Source: Blastocatellia bacterium AA13
GTDB lineage: Bacteria > Acidobacteriota > Blastocatellia > UBA7656
Assembly (NCBI GenBank): GCA_003222245.1
Contig: QHVH01000040.1
Location: 1-44,234, forward strand
Direction of reading: 5' to 3'
Length of the DNA: 44,234 nucleotides
The stretch's first letter is position 1. Each line of letters starts with the position of its first letter. Below the pieces are notes generated by a model. The model was not told the DNA's origin. It was given only the letters and a program-made list of their open reading frames with translations, and did not search any database. The position numbers and the translations under genes were made by a program. This document shows, piece by piece, positions 25,950 to 33,917 of this stretch.

Positions 25950-28004
25950 ATGGCGAATCGAGTTAATGCGATGGCTAGGACATTAACTGCGTATTCAGCG
26001 CTCTTCGTTTCCGTAGTAGCGTTTGGGTTCGCCATGACGGTGAAAGGGCAGCGGGCAAGGAACAATACAGGGCGACCGAGCTCCACGCTCATGGAAAAGA
26101 ATTACGCGGTCAAAGAGGTCGATGACTCCATTGCCATGTCAAAGTCCGATTCGATAGATTCTCGACCAATCACGCTGTATTCCATCGGCCAAGCCTCCCG
26201 AGGTCTGCCAATCGTGAAAGACGTCGCGGCGCAATTGTCGAAGCGAGAGCTACTTTTCTATGTGCTTGCTCAAGATCGGCGGGTGTACGCTTACAACTCA
26301 AATCATATTTTACTTCGGAGCTTTCCGACTTTTATGGACTCTCCCGACTCGATCGCCGTCGATTCCGCGGGTCGCATTATAATTGCCGACTGTGGCGCGA
26401 GTCAGATCAGAGTATTCGGCCAAAGGGGAGAGTTGGTGAGAGCGATTGTTGCGCCTCACCCCTCTTCCATTGCGACCCTGAGGAACGGCGAGATTGTCGC
26501 CGCGTCCGTCTCAGGAGAAACGCTGCTGCATGTCTTCGACTCCGCGGGGAATGAATTACGAAGCTTTGGAAAAGAGAAGCGCTTTTTGGTCGGAAACGAT
26601 GAGGAGAACGCCTTTCTCAATCGAGGCAGGGTTGTCGTCGATGCGTCGGACAGGATCTATTATGTTTATACACATGCCCTTGTCCCGTTTGTCCAGACGT
26701 TCTCTCGAACCGGAAAGGCGCGTTCTGAATTCATCCTCGAAGGCAAGGCGCTCGATTTACAGTTGAGCGTTGCTAATCGCTTTTTGCGAAACCGGCGAGA
26801 CGGTGTAGTCGGCGGCATACGCATAATCAACTCCGCTTTCATTGATCCCCTGACAGAATCGCTTTGGGTTTGCTTGAACGCAGCCTCGGACTTCGGCGCA
26901 GCCTATATGTACAATCTCGATGGCGCGAAGACTGGAGAATATAGCTTCAATGCCGGTTCGGCCAGCGCGGCCTCGGCCCGTTCAAACACGCTGACGACCG
27001 TGAACACGATAGTGGCAAGCGGTCCGGCTGTGTATGCCTGGGCTCCACAGGGTGTGTTTAATTTCGATCTAAATCAGCAAGCATCCCGAAGAGCGATTCA
27101 TCCTCTGGACGAAGCGGCATCCTGTTCGGTGGCGGTGGATTTCCCGGAGTGCACTACGCCATGTGGAACAACAGACAAGGCTGACGATAAGGATTGTAAG
27201 GCTGAGCTTCTTGCGAGCATCACGCTCAACGGTCAGCGCATAGTCCATCAGAACTGTACGACTACATCAACGAGCTGCAGCTCATCGGTTACATTATGTA
27301 AGGAAGCAAACGGCGTGGAGAGTACGCACAGTATAGATTTGCAATGCGGGACAACCGGAGGCACGGGCGGTGCTGGGATTTGTCCTCCTCAGAGCTGTGG
27401 TGTTGGCGCCGCCTTTGGCTGTTTCTGGGATCCGGCCATTTGCGATTGTGAATGCAGTCCGCTACTCGTCGATATTCTTGGCAATGGATTCTCTTTGACC
27501 GACGTGCGGGGTGGGGTCAACTTTGACCTTAAGAACACGGGTGTGTTGACGCGGATGGCGTGGACATCGCCAGGCTCTGATGACGCTTTCGTTGTGCTCG
27601 ACCGTAACGGCAACGGTCGCGTCGACAACGGCTCCGAGCTATTCGGGAGTTTCACTCCACAGCCTCCTGCCGGCCAACCAAATGGATTCAAAGCACTGGC
27701 CGAGTACGACAAGCTTGAAAACGGCGGCAATGGCGACAGCGTTATTGACGGCAAGGATGCAGTGTTTGCACTGCTCCGTCTGTGGCAGGATATAAACCAC
27801 AACGGGATTTCGGAAGCGAGCGAGTTGCATACGCTCACATCCCTTGGGGTGTACCGAATCAGGCTCGACTACAAGGAATCGAGAGTTCGTGATGAACATG
27901 GCAATTGGTTCAGATATCGGGCGAAAATCCTGGACACCCCGGACACCCCAAGCGCCCGCGCACCGCGATGGATATGGGATGTATACTTGTTAACCGAACG
28001 GTGA
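25950..28004 (+). CDS. Exported beta-propeller (NHL-like) protein with Ca-binding-like C-terminal domain
   Basis: A 684-residue protein with a signal peptide (AYSALFVSVVAFGFAMTVKGQ). About residues 80-400 form an NHL-type propeller (for example SPDSIAVDSAGRIIIADC.ASQIRVF and later KALDLQL...). A Cys-rich linker follows at about 410-520 (CTTPCGTTDKADDKDC, CSSSVTLC, CPPQSCG, CDCEC). A C-terminal domain opens with SPLLVDILGNGFSLTD and carries two EF-hand-like loops, DRNGNGRVDNGSELFG and DINHNGISEASEL. The start at 25950 has GAGGG before it; upstream codons lack a signal sequence. It sits in a cluster of exported accessory proteins and between direct repeats A and B. Function unknown. Confidence 0.78.
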   Translation: MANRVNAMARTLTAYSALFVSVVAFGFAMTVKGQRARNNTGRPSSTLMEKNYAVKEVDDSIAMSKSDSIDSRPITLYSIGQASRGLPIVKDVAAQLSKRELLFYVLAQDRRVYAYNSNHILLRSFPTFMDSPDSIAVDSAGRIIIADCGASQIRVFGQRGELVRAIVAPHPSSIATLRNGEIVAASVSGETLLHVFDSAGNELRSFGKEKRFLVGNDEENAFLNRGRVVVDASDRIYYVYTHALVPFVQTFSRTGKARSEFILEGKALDLQLSVANRFLRNRRDGVVGGIRIINSAFIDPLTESLWVCLNAASDFGAAYMYNLDGAKTGEYSFNAGSASAASARSNTLTTVNTIVASGPAVYAWAPQGVFNFDLNQQASRRAIHPLDEAASCSVAVDFPECTTPCGTTDKADDKDCKAELLASITLNGQRIVHQNCTTTSTSCSSSVTLCKEANGVESTHSIDLQCGTTGGTGGAGICPPQSCGVGAAFGCFWDPAICDCECSPLLVDILGNGFSLTDVRGGVNFDLKNTGVLTRMAWTSPGSDDAFVVLDRNGNGRVDNGSELFGSFTPQPPAGQPNGFKALAEYDKLENGGNGDSVIDGKDAVFALLRLWQDINHNGISEASELHTLTSLGVYRIRLDYKESRVRDEHGNWFRYRAKILDTPDTPSARAPRWIWDVYLLTER

Positions 28005-28411
28005 ACCGAAGGGATTAGTGAGGAGTAGTTTATTAATCGGACTCCTCAGGATTCTGGATGTTTCACAAGCGGGTACCTCATACTGGAGCCCAATCGAACA
28101 ACCGAGCCCATGCCCAAAACATTCTCATATCAACAAGTCAATCGACAATAAACGATATTCACTGTCGAGTAGTTGCCCTTACGTCCGATCTCCGCACGAG
28201 CAGTTTCGCAATCGTGACTGCACACGCATTGCAGTTCGCGCAAAGTGACAAGTCGCGGGTGGTTAAGTTGTGGCGATCATCGCGATCACAAGGATGGCTG
28301 GTAAGGAACGAAGTATTTCTCGGTAGAGGGTTTTGTTTTGATGGTAAATTGTGTCCTCTGATACAATCGCGGCTACCACGATATTACTTTTCGCTCGAGA
28401 GGTAACCGGAA
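28005..28411. other. Gap holding direct-repeat copy B
   Basis: No gene supported. It contains direct-repeat copy B (28131-28221). The stretch after the repeat stays open in one frame on the plus strand (28058-28405) but without an SD or known similarity. Confidence 0.4.
28131..28221 (+). repeat. Direct repeat, copy B (91 bp)
   Basis: Second copy of the element at 25717-25810, same orientation, 2.4 kb away, three bases shorter. It lies 190 bases ahead of the next exported-protein gene. No terminal inverted repeats or coding capacity of its own are apparent. Confidence 0.85.
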
Positions 28412-29071
28412 ATGACTCTTCAGAAGCCGACAAAGGAGATTGTAGTAGTATCAATAAGCTTGTTCTTTACGCTCGCCTTATGTCTAAGGTTCGCCTTCGC
28501 TACGAGTCAACGCCAAGCGGTAGGCTCCGATGAGCAATCCGGCGGCAGTACAAAATCAGAGATTCTTCAGAGAATAACGGCTGCCTCTGGTGTACAAACC
28601 CGGATCGAAAATGGAGAAGGCGCTCCTGCTGTGATCCTGTCATCAGGCGCAAAAGAGATCTCCAACATGGAGTATCGCGGTCTGGTGGGCAAAACCACAC
28701 CGTCTCAGAATCTCGTATCGTTTCCAGAAGTGAAAGTACAAAACACTTCAGGGCGAGAGATTCGGGCGTTTGCTCTTCTGCTCAAGAATCACCAGACAAA
28801 TAGCATGCATTTCTTCAAGACCATCGGCATAAAGCTGGGGCCGAACGAGGAATACGAGGTACTCGCTGAGCGATGGATAAGACCGGAGAGTTTACCTTCG
28901 GCGGCACAAAAGGGGAAAAAGCCGTATCTAAGCGGAATCCTACAGGACCCTGCTCAGCGAGCGGCTTTTTGGTCGTCAGAAAAGATGTGGATGATTGGAA
29001 ATTCCAGCGATCTAGATGTACGAGTTGGTTTCGTAGAATTTGCGGATGGCAGTAGCTGGCCTGCCGACTGA
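28412..29071 (+). CDS. Exported protein of unknown function (possibly frameshifted)
   Basis: A 219-residue product with a signal peptide (EIVVVSISLFFTLALCLRFAFA). The body is a beta-rich domain: LVSFPEVKVQNTSGREIRAFALLLKN, then IGIKLGPNEEYEVLAERWIRPE, then FWSSEKMWMIGNSSDLDVRVGFVEFADGSSW. I know this arrangement only from uncharacterised acidobacterial proteins, which as I recall continue into a Cys-rich C-terminus. Here that tail is encoded directly downstream in another frame (29046-29345), so the gene has probably suffered a frameshift near 29046-29071. Start ATG 28412 with only a modest SD (GAGAGGTAACCGGAA). Confidence 0.65.
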   Translation: MTLQKPTKEIVVVSISLFFTLALCLRFAFATSQRQAVGSDEQSGGSTKSEILQRITAASGVQTRIENGEGAPAVILSSGAKEISNMEYRGLVGKTTPSQNLVSFPEVKVQNTSGREIRAFALLLKNHQTNSMHFFKTIGIKLGPNEEYEVLAERWIRPESLPSAAQKGKKPYLSGILQDPAQRAAFWSSEKMWMIGNSSDLDVRVGFVEFADGSSWPAD

Positions 29072-29345
29072 AACGTCCCTCCTGAGGCAATCTAAGGCGC
29101 ATCTCGCTCGAACTGTCGCATATAAACCAGCAAGCCTTTTAAACGGCGTGAGGGCTGTACCAGCCGTGAACCGACTCCCTGAGTGCGTGTGTAGTTGTGG
29201 CGAGTATTGCTGGAGCCAGGGTGTCTGCGATTGTTCAGGAGATTGTAACGACTGCACGGAATACAAGATGTGTACGACTTGTATGAATACCTGCTGCGGA
29301 GCTGCAGGTGCACAGTGCGGAGGGCATGGCGGCATCCTGTCTTAG
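29046..29345 (+). CDS. Cys-rich tail, out-of-frame continuation of the preceding gene
   Basis: An open frame of 99 codons, shifted one base relative to the preceding gene and overlapping its 3' end by 26 bp. It has no SD before the ATG at 29046 and no signal peptide. The last ~50 residues hold about fourteen cysteines (CVCSCGEYC, CDCSGDCNDC, CTTCMNTCCG, CGGHGG). Such a domain would be oxidised or metal-binding outside the cytoplasm, which needs the export signal of the upstream frame. It is therefore most simply the severed C-terminus of that protein. It overlaps the convergent YihY-type gene by 4 bp. Confidence 0.55.
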   Translation: MAVAGLPTETSLLRQSKAHLARTVAYKPASLLNGVRAVPAVNRLPECVCSCGEYCWSQGVCDCSGDCNDCTEYKMCTTCMNTCCGAAGAQCGGHGGILS

Positions 29346-30235
29346 TCATCTCCCGCGGTGAGTTCCTGAGTTCCTAACGCTCGCTTTCTGCTCTGATCAA
29401 ATAAATGCTCGCGATGCAGAAGCGCCGTGAATTGGGCGCCGAATAGAAGGATATTGCTCGACATGTAAACCCAGGTCAGAAGCGCGACCCCGGCGCCGAT
29501 GGAACCGTAGAGAAGGTCGTAATGGAAGTAGGGGAGTAGATACGCGAATCCGAACTTGGCCGGCTCCCATAGCAGCGCGGAAAGCACTGCTCCTGTCAGA
29601 GCTTCAGAAATCGGGATTCGAGTGTTGGGCAGCCACTTATAAACTACCGTGAACAGAAGAATCGTAACGGCAACGCTGGCCGCTATGAATACGCTCTGCC
29701 ATGCATAACCCCCCAGCTCGATAATCCATCTGTCGAGCCGCACCGGCAGCCTGTTTGCTGCTGCTCGAACGCTCGAGACAAAAGCGGTGAAGAGCGACGA
29801 AACTCCGAGCAGAATCCAAACCGAGGACATTACCGCGAAGTTGACTGCGCGGCCGCGAAAAAACGATCGCGGACTCGTGTTCCAAATACGGTTTAACGCC
29901 TTCTCAATTACCGTGAACATCCACGAAGCCGCCCATATCATTACGAGAAGACAACTGGCCACGAGGCCCGCTGAGATGTTGGAGATAGAGTCGAGATTCT
30001 TACTCACGAACGACTGTGCTCCGGGAAGAAGCGAGAGCACTTCGCCGATTACATACTTTTGGACTTGAGCAGGACCGAGCGTAGCGTTTCCAATTACCAG
30101 CAAGACCAACAGCGTTGGGAATAGAGCAAGCATGGAAAAATAAGATACGGCCGCCGCCGCCGTAGTCAGGTCGTTATGCATGAACGAAGCAAAAGCCTGC
30201 TTGACCAGGGTGAGGCTCGGCACTCTTTTGAGCAT
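29342..30235 (-). CDS. YihY/BrkB-family integral membrane protein
   Basis: A 297-residue inner-membrane protein of the YihY (UPF0761, formerly 'RNase BN') family, of unsettled function. About six transmembrane helices are visible (for example AAVSYFSMLALFPTLLVLLVI, GLVASCLLVMIWAASWMFTVIEKALNRIW, FIAASVAVTILLFTVVYKWLPN, GVALLTWVYMSSNILLFGAQF). The family signatures AAAVSYFSMLALFPTLL, ALNRIW and YGSIGAGVALLTWVY are present. Start ATG 30235 is preferred; a TTG four codons upstream (30247) is also open, and neither has a strong SD. It follows the SYLF gene on the same strand, separated by a long inverted repeat. Confidence 0.88.
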   Translation of the reverse strand: MLKRVPSLTLVKQAFASFMHNDLTTAAAAVSYFSMLALFPTLLVLLVIGNATLGPAQVQKYVIGEVLSLLPGAQSFVSKNLDSISNISAGLVASCLLVMIWAASWMFTVIEKALNRIWNTSPRSFFRGRAVNFAVMSSVWILLGVSSLFTAFVSSVRAAANRLPVRLDRWIIELGGYAWQSVFIAASVAVTILLFTVVYKWLPNTRIPISEALTGAVLSALLWEPAKFGFAYLLPYFHYDLLYGSIGAGVALLTWVYMSSNILLFGAQFTALLHREHLFDQSRKRALGTQELTAGDD

Positions 30236-30318
30236 ATCGAAACTCAAGTTGTGGGAGCGCAGACGAGTTGATTCAGGGTCGCGCCGTGATAAAGGCTGTG
30301 AAGGTTATGAGATCATTA

Positions 30319-30404
30319 GAGACCGCGGCGCTTTGTGAGGATATGGTCTGCGAGAAGTTTCTGCAGCCGTTTGAGCAGCCGGTCTGTTGAAGCGCCGCGG
30401 TCTC
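30319..30404. repeat. 15-bp perfect inverted repeat (REP-like, copies 2 and 3)
   Basis: GAGACCGCGGCGCTT (30319-30333) is the exact reverse complement of AAGCGCCGCGGTCTC (30390-30404), 56 bases apart. CATTA/TAATG flank the arms further out. It lies between two minus-strand genes, directly after the SYLF stop. The same 15-mer with one change occurs at 16576-16590. It could be a paired REP unit or a transcript-end stem. Confidence 0.6.
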
Positions 30405-30410
30405 AGAAAA

Positions 30411-31109
30411 CTAATGCTTTCTTCTGGGTGATTGTCCCGAAAGCGCCAATGCGAGCGGCTCCGCTTCGGCGGGTAAATCGACCGTTCCTTCGAGCAGAAT
30501 CTCGCGCGCATTCATCGACTTGCCATAAAAATCGGCGTTGTCGCCTTTATCCTGTTTCACAACCGCGCCGTCCAGCGCGATGCCGGCAAACAATCCCTTT
30601 GCTCGTGAATAGGTCAAGATCTCGGCGTCCAGCCTGATATTAGTTTCGGCCGAGGTGTGGCGCCCGACCGGGCCGGCGGCCGCCGTGGCGTCGGCGCCTA
30701 CCGTGAACTTGTCTCCCAACAGTTTGTCCATCCCGTTTCGATTCATTATGAGCATCACGAGATCAATCTGGGTGAAGCCGATTTGCAGCCCGAAGCTTCC
30801 GCCTTCAATCGTCATGAAGGAAGGAGCGCTCCATCGGCGTCCGGGCCGGCGGCACATAACGATGCCTTTGCCGTAGCGGCCTCCAATACCGAGACCGCCT
30901 TTCTTTAAACCGGGTACGATCGCCACGCACTCGCATTTGTCGAGTAGCTCGGTGGGAATCCCCTTGTCTGGCGTTCCCATGATCTCAGTGAATACCTCCG
31001 ACGCTCGCTTCAATCTCTTAATATCGTCGGCCCGATCGTCCTTTGGCGCCCCAAACAACGAAGGCGTTACAAGAAGAACAAGAGCGGCCAGTCTCGCAAT
31101 AGCTTTCAT
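30411..31109 (-). CDS. SYLF-domain (Ysc84-like) exported lipid-binding protein
   Basis: A 232-residue protein with a signal peptide (MKAIARLAALVLLVTPSLFG) and one SYLF domain, which binds phosphoinositides in eukaryotic members and probably lipids in bacteria. Landmarks are RLKRASEVFTEIMGTPDKGIP, CECVAIVPGLKKGG, GGRYGKGIVMCR, WSAPSFMTIEGGSFGLQIGF, and a late YSRAKGLFAGIALDGAVVK. Start at 31109 with GGAGG close by. It lies 91 bp after the glycine-zipper protein gene; both are exported envelope proteins and may share a transcript. Confidence 0.9.
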   Translation of the reverse strand: MKAIARLAALVLLVTPSLFGAPKDDRADDIKRLKRASEVFTEIMGTPDKGIPTELLDKCECVAIVPGLKKGGLGIGGRYGKGIVMCRRPGRRWSAPSFMTIEGGSFGLQIGFTQIDLVMLIMNRNGMDKLLGDKFTVGADATAAAGPVGRHTSAETNIRLDAEILTYSRAKGLFAGIALDGAVVKQDKGDNADFYGKSMNAREILLEGTVDLPAEAEPLALALSGQSPRRKH

Positions 31110-31200
31110 AGATCCTCCACGACGTTATTTATGTTGCGACGCGCCTGGTAAACGCGAGCATATCGTTTCATCTTTTCGCACGAGCCCGAAACGCTTTCGC

Positions 31201-31482
31201 TCAGCCTCTGTGTCGTCGGTAGTGGCGACGATTTCTGTGCCGTTGAACGAGATATCCGGTTCCCGCACCGGCTCCAGCTCCTATGACGGCGCCTTTCTTT
31301 CCGCCGAGCAGGCCGCCTGCAACTCCGCCGACAACTCCGCCGACTACGGCGCCTTTAGTAGTGCTGTGGTGATGGCGACGGTGGCGCCGAACCTGCGCCC
31401 CGGCGTCCGCGACAAGGCTTCCCAACAAAAATGCCGCCAACAACGCGGCTATCATAAACCTACTGAGAGTCTTTCGAATCAT
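31201..31482 (-). CDS. Small exported glycine-zipper protein
   Basis: A 93-residue protein with a signal peptide (SRFMIAALLAAFLLGSLVADAGAQV), a His/Arg-rich stretch (RRHRRHHHS), a glycine-zipper segment (GAVVGGVVGGVAGGLLGG then GAVIGAGAGAGTGY), and an Arg/His-rich tail. Glycine-zipper proteins insert in or coat membranes; the exact role is unknown. The ATG at 31482 lies eight bases after AGGAGGT; the GTG one codon earlier is less well placed. The basic His-rich flanks could bind metals or polyanions. Confidence 0.8.
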   Translation of the reverse strand: MIRKTLSRFMIAALLAAFLLGSLVADAGAQVRRHRRHHHSTTKGAVVGGVVGGVAGGLLGGKKGAVIGAGAGAGTGYLVQRHRNRRHYRRHRG

Positions 31483-31637
31483 CACGATTACCTCCTATGG
31501 AAGAGTCCTATAAAAAACAGGGGAAAAGCAAGCGGCGTGCTGCCAACCCTCGATCATCCGCCGTTTGTCGCCGCATCTCGACGTGAATATACTACGAACG
31601 CCTCATTATCATTAATCAGACGAACTCGTCCGGATCT

Positions 31638-32954
31638 ATGAAATCAACAACATCCTATATCTGGGATCCAGTCGAAAAGATCAGCCGCGCGGAAATGGAC
31701 CGGCTTCAGGTCGAGCGATTGAGAAACGGCATCGAGCGAATAGCCGCTACCGTCCCTTTCTATCGAGAGATGCCGGCGCGCTCGGGCATGGCCTCTCAGA
31801 ACATCAACTCTTTGGACGACCTGCGCCGGTTCCCATTCACAACAAAGAGCGATCTGCGGGACAATTATCCCTTCGGCTTATTGGCGGTTCCTCTGAGGGA
31901 GGTGACGCGAGTTCATGCGTCCAGCGGAACTACCGGCAAGCCCACTGTTGTGGCCTACACTCGAAACGATATTGCACTCTGGACTGATTTGATGGCCCGC
32001 ACTTACGCGGCCGCGGGCGTTACGGCCGACGATATAGTTCAAAACGCGTATGGATATGGCTTGTTTACGGGAGGCCTCGGTTTTCATTACGGAGCCGAGA
32101 GAATCGGCGCGACGGTTATTCCGATTGCGGGAGGAAACACAAAACGGCAATTGATGGTAATGAGCGACTTTGGAAGCTCGGTCCTGTGCTGCACGCCGTC
32201 TTATTCGCTTCTGATCGCGGAGGTCGCGGAAGACGAGAAGCTGGATCTTAAATCGCTCCCGTTGAGAGTGGGCTTATTCGGCGCCGAGCCATGGTCGGAA
32301 CGAATGCGAGCCGAGACCGAAGCGCGTTTGAATATCGCCGCCGTGAATGTATACGGCTTATCTGAAGTAATAGGCCCGGGAGTTGCCGTCGAGTGTCCCG
32401 CAAGGCAAGGGCTGCACATCGCCGAGGATCACTTCATTCCCGAGATAATCGATCCCGAAACAGGCGAACCGCTTCCCGACGGTGAAACCGGCGAACTCGT
32501 GCTCACCTGCGTAACGAAGGAAGCTCTGCCGCTCATTCGCTATCGCACGCGGGACCGGACTCGTCTCATACGCGAGAAGTGCGACTGCGGCCGGGCCACG
32601 GCTCGGATGGATCGCGTGGTGGGACGCACCGACGACATGCTCATCGTGCGCGGAGTAAACGTCTTTCCCTCCCAAATCGAAACCGTTCTGCTCGAGGTCG
32701 GCGGAATCGAGCCTCATTACCAAATCGTGGTGGACCGGGGCTCGGGATTGATGGATGAGATCGACGTCCTGGTGGAGGCGCCTGCTTCGGTCAACGGCGA
32801 TCAAGAACATTTCATTCAGCTCGAGAATCGCTTGAGCTACGAGGTGCAAAGCTCGCTGGGGATCTCCTGCAGAGTGCGGCTCGTGGCTCCGAGAGAGATT
32901 GCTCGCAGCGAAGGCAAGGCGGTCAGAGTCGTCGATAAAAGAGATCGCGGATAG
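31638..32954 (+). CDS. paaK: Phenylacetate-CoA ligase (PaaK-like)
   Basis: A 438-residue AMP-forming acyl-CoA ligase that activates phenylacetate or a related aromatic acid with ATP and CoA. Signatures are the ATP-binding [15 protein letters not shown] (about 95-109), [33 protein letters not shown], the hinge region YRTRDRTR, and the C-terminal [17 protein letters not shown]. Length and motifs match PaaK. It is followed at 43 bp by an enoyl-CoA hydratase, so the pair could belong to aromatic acid or branched acid use. No paaABCDE epoxidase genes are in the window, so the full phenylacetate pathway is not shown. Confidence 0.9.
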   Translation: MKSTTSYIWDPVEKISRAEMDRLQVERLRNGIERIAATVPFYREMPARSGMASQNINSLDDLRRFPFTTKSDLRDNYPFGLLAVPLREVTRVHASSGTTGKPTVVAYTRNDIALWTDLMARTYAAAGVTADDIVQNAYGYGLFTGGLGFHYGAERIGATVIPIAGGNTKRQLMVMSDFGSSVLCCTPSYSLLIAEVAEDEKLDLKSLPLRVGLFGAEPWSERMRAETEARLNIAAVNVYGLSEVIGPGVAVECPARQGLHIAEDHFIPEIIDPETGEPLPDGETGELVLTCVTKEALPLIRYRTRDRTRLIREKCDCGRATARMDRVVGRTDDMLIVRGVNVFPSQIETVLLEVGGIEPHYQIVVDRGSGLMDEIDVLVEAPASVNGDQEHFIQLENRLSYEVQSSLGISCRVRLVAPREIARSEGKAVRVVDKRDRG

Positions 32955-32997
32955 AGTATTCGCTTTTCCGCGACACCTGTGGAAGAAGGAGGCGGTG

Positions 32998-33765
32998 ATG
33001 AAACTCGATACGATGTACTTCGAGAAGAATGGGCGGATTGGATGCCTGACGCTCAATCGGCCCCGGCTGCTCAATGCGATGAACTACGAGGGCTCGCTCG
33101 ACATGAACCGCGCCGCTGAAGCCATTAGAGATGACCCTGATGTGAGGGTGGTACTTATCCGCGGGGCTGGAAGGGCATTCTGCACCGGCATCGATCTCAA
33201 GCAGCTTCAGGCGGGCGATACGCCGCACCAGTACTACGAAAATTGGGACCGAGCTCTCAGGATTCTCGAGCAGTCCGAAAAAATTCTCATCTGCGCCATG
33301 CAAGGCTATGCATTGGGAGGCGGGCTCCAGTTGGCGCTGGCTTGTGACATTCGAATTGCAACTGAAGACTGCATGCTGGGACTACCGGCTATTAAGGAAG
33401 GAATTATTCCCGGCCTTGGCACGTTTCGCCTGCCCCGCTATATCGGTCTGGGCAGGGCGAAGTGGATGGTATTGTCGGGAGAAAATATAGACGGTCGCAG
33501 GGCGCTTGAAATAGGGCTCGTGGACCATCTGGCCGCTGCGGAAACGTTCGATCAGGAAGTAGACGCGTTGGTGGACAAGTATTCTCGCGCGTGCTCTGAG
33601 GGAACGCGGCAGTCGAAAATACTCTTGAACATGCCGTTCGATATGCCGCACGGTCAGTTCCTTGAAGAGTACCTTCGGCGGCAGCGCATCGCCCTCGCTT
33701 CGAAGGATCACGAGGAAGCAATGAACGCCCATCGCGAAGGCCGCGATCCCGCCTTTTCGAGCTGA
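32998..33765 (+). CDS. Enoyl-CoA hydratase/isomerase (crotonase) family protein
   Basis: A 255-residue crotonase-fold enzyme. The oxyanion-hole motifs are GRAFCTGIDLKQL (about 56-68) and ALGGGLQLALACDIRIA (about 104-120); the helix LPAIKEGIIPGLGTFRLPRYIG follows. The second catalytic Glu position is occupied (KEG), so hydratase activity is plausible. The start is ATG 32998 with GAAGGAGG ideally spaced; the frame extends 33 codons upstream into the ligase gene, but without an SD. Substrate unknown; its coupling to the PaaK-like ligase suggests a shared acyl-CoA pathway. Confidence 0.88.
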   Translation: MKLDTMYFEKNGRIGCLTLNRPRLLNAMNYEGSLDMNRAAEAIRDDPDVRVVLIRGAGRAFCTGIDLKQLQAGDTPHQYYENWDRALRILEQSEKILICAMQGYALGGGLQLALACDIRIATEDCMLGLPAIKEGIIPGLGTFRLPRYIGLGRAKWMVLSGENIDGRRALEIGLVDHLAAAETFDQEVDALVDKYSRACSEGTRQSKILLNMPFDMPHGQFLEEYLRRQRIALASKDHEEAMNAHREGRDPAFSS

Positions 33766-33917
33766 CAGCCTTCGCGTAATGAGCTAAATCATTTGAGTAA
33801 TATTAAGGAGAGCAAGCCGACTAATGTGTTGTAAATCATTGCTGATCGTTTCGTAATTTTTATCGAACAAATGTTGCGGCATGATATGATCCAGCTCGCG
33901 CGTTTTCGATCGAAAAT

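Noticed and set aside
28058-28405. Plus-strand open frame spanning direct-repeat copy B
   Set aside because: The repeat gives the same short peptide in both copies because the DNA is identical, and copy A stops soon after. No evidence of selection on protein.
31878-33303. Several minus-strand open frames opposite paaK and the enoyl-CoA hydratase
   Set aside because: Antisense shadows of genes with clear family motifs.
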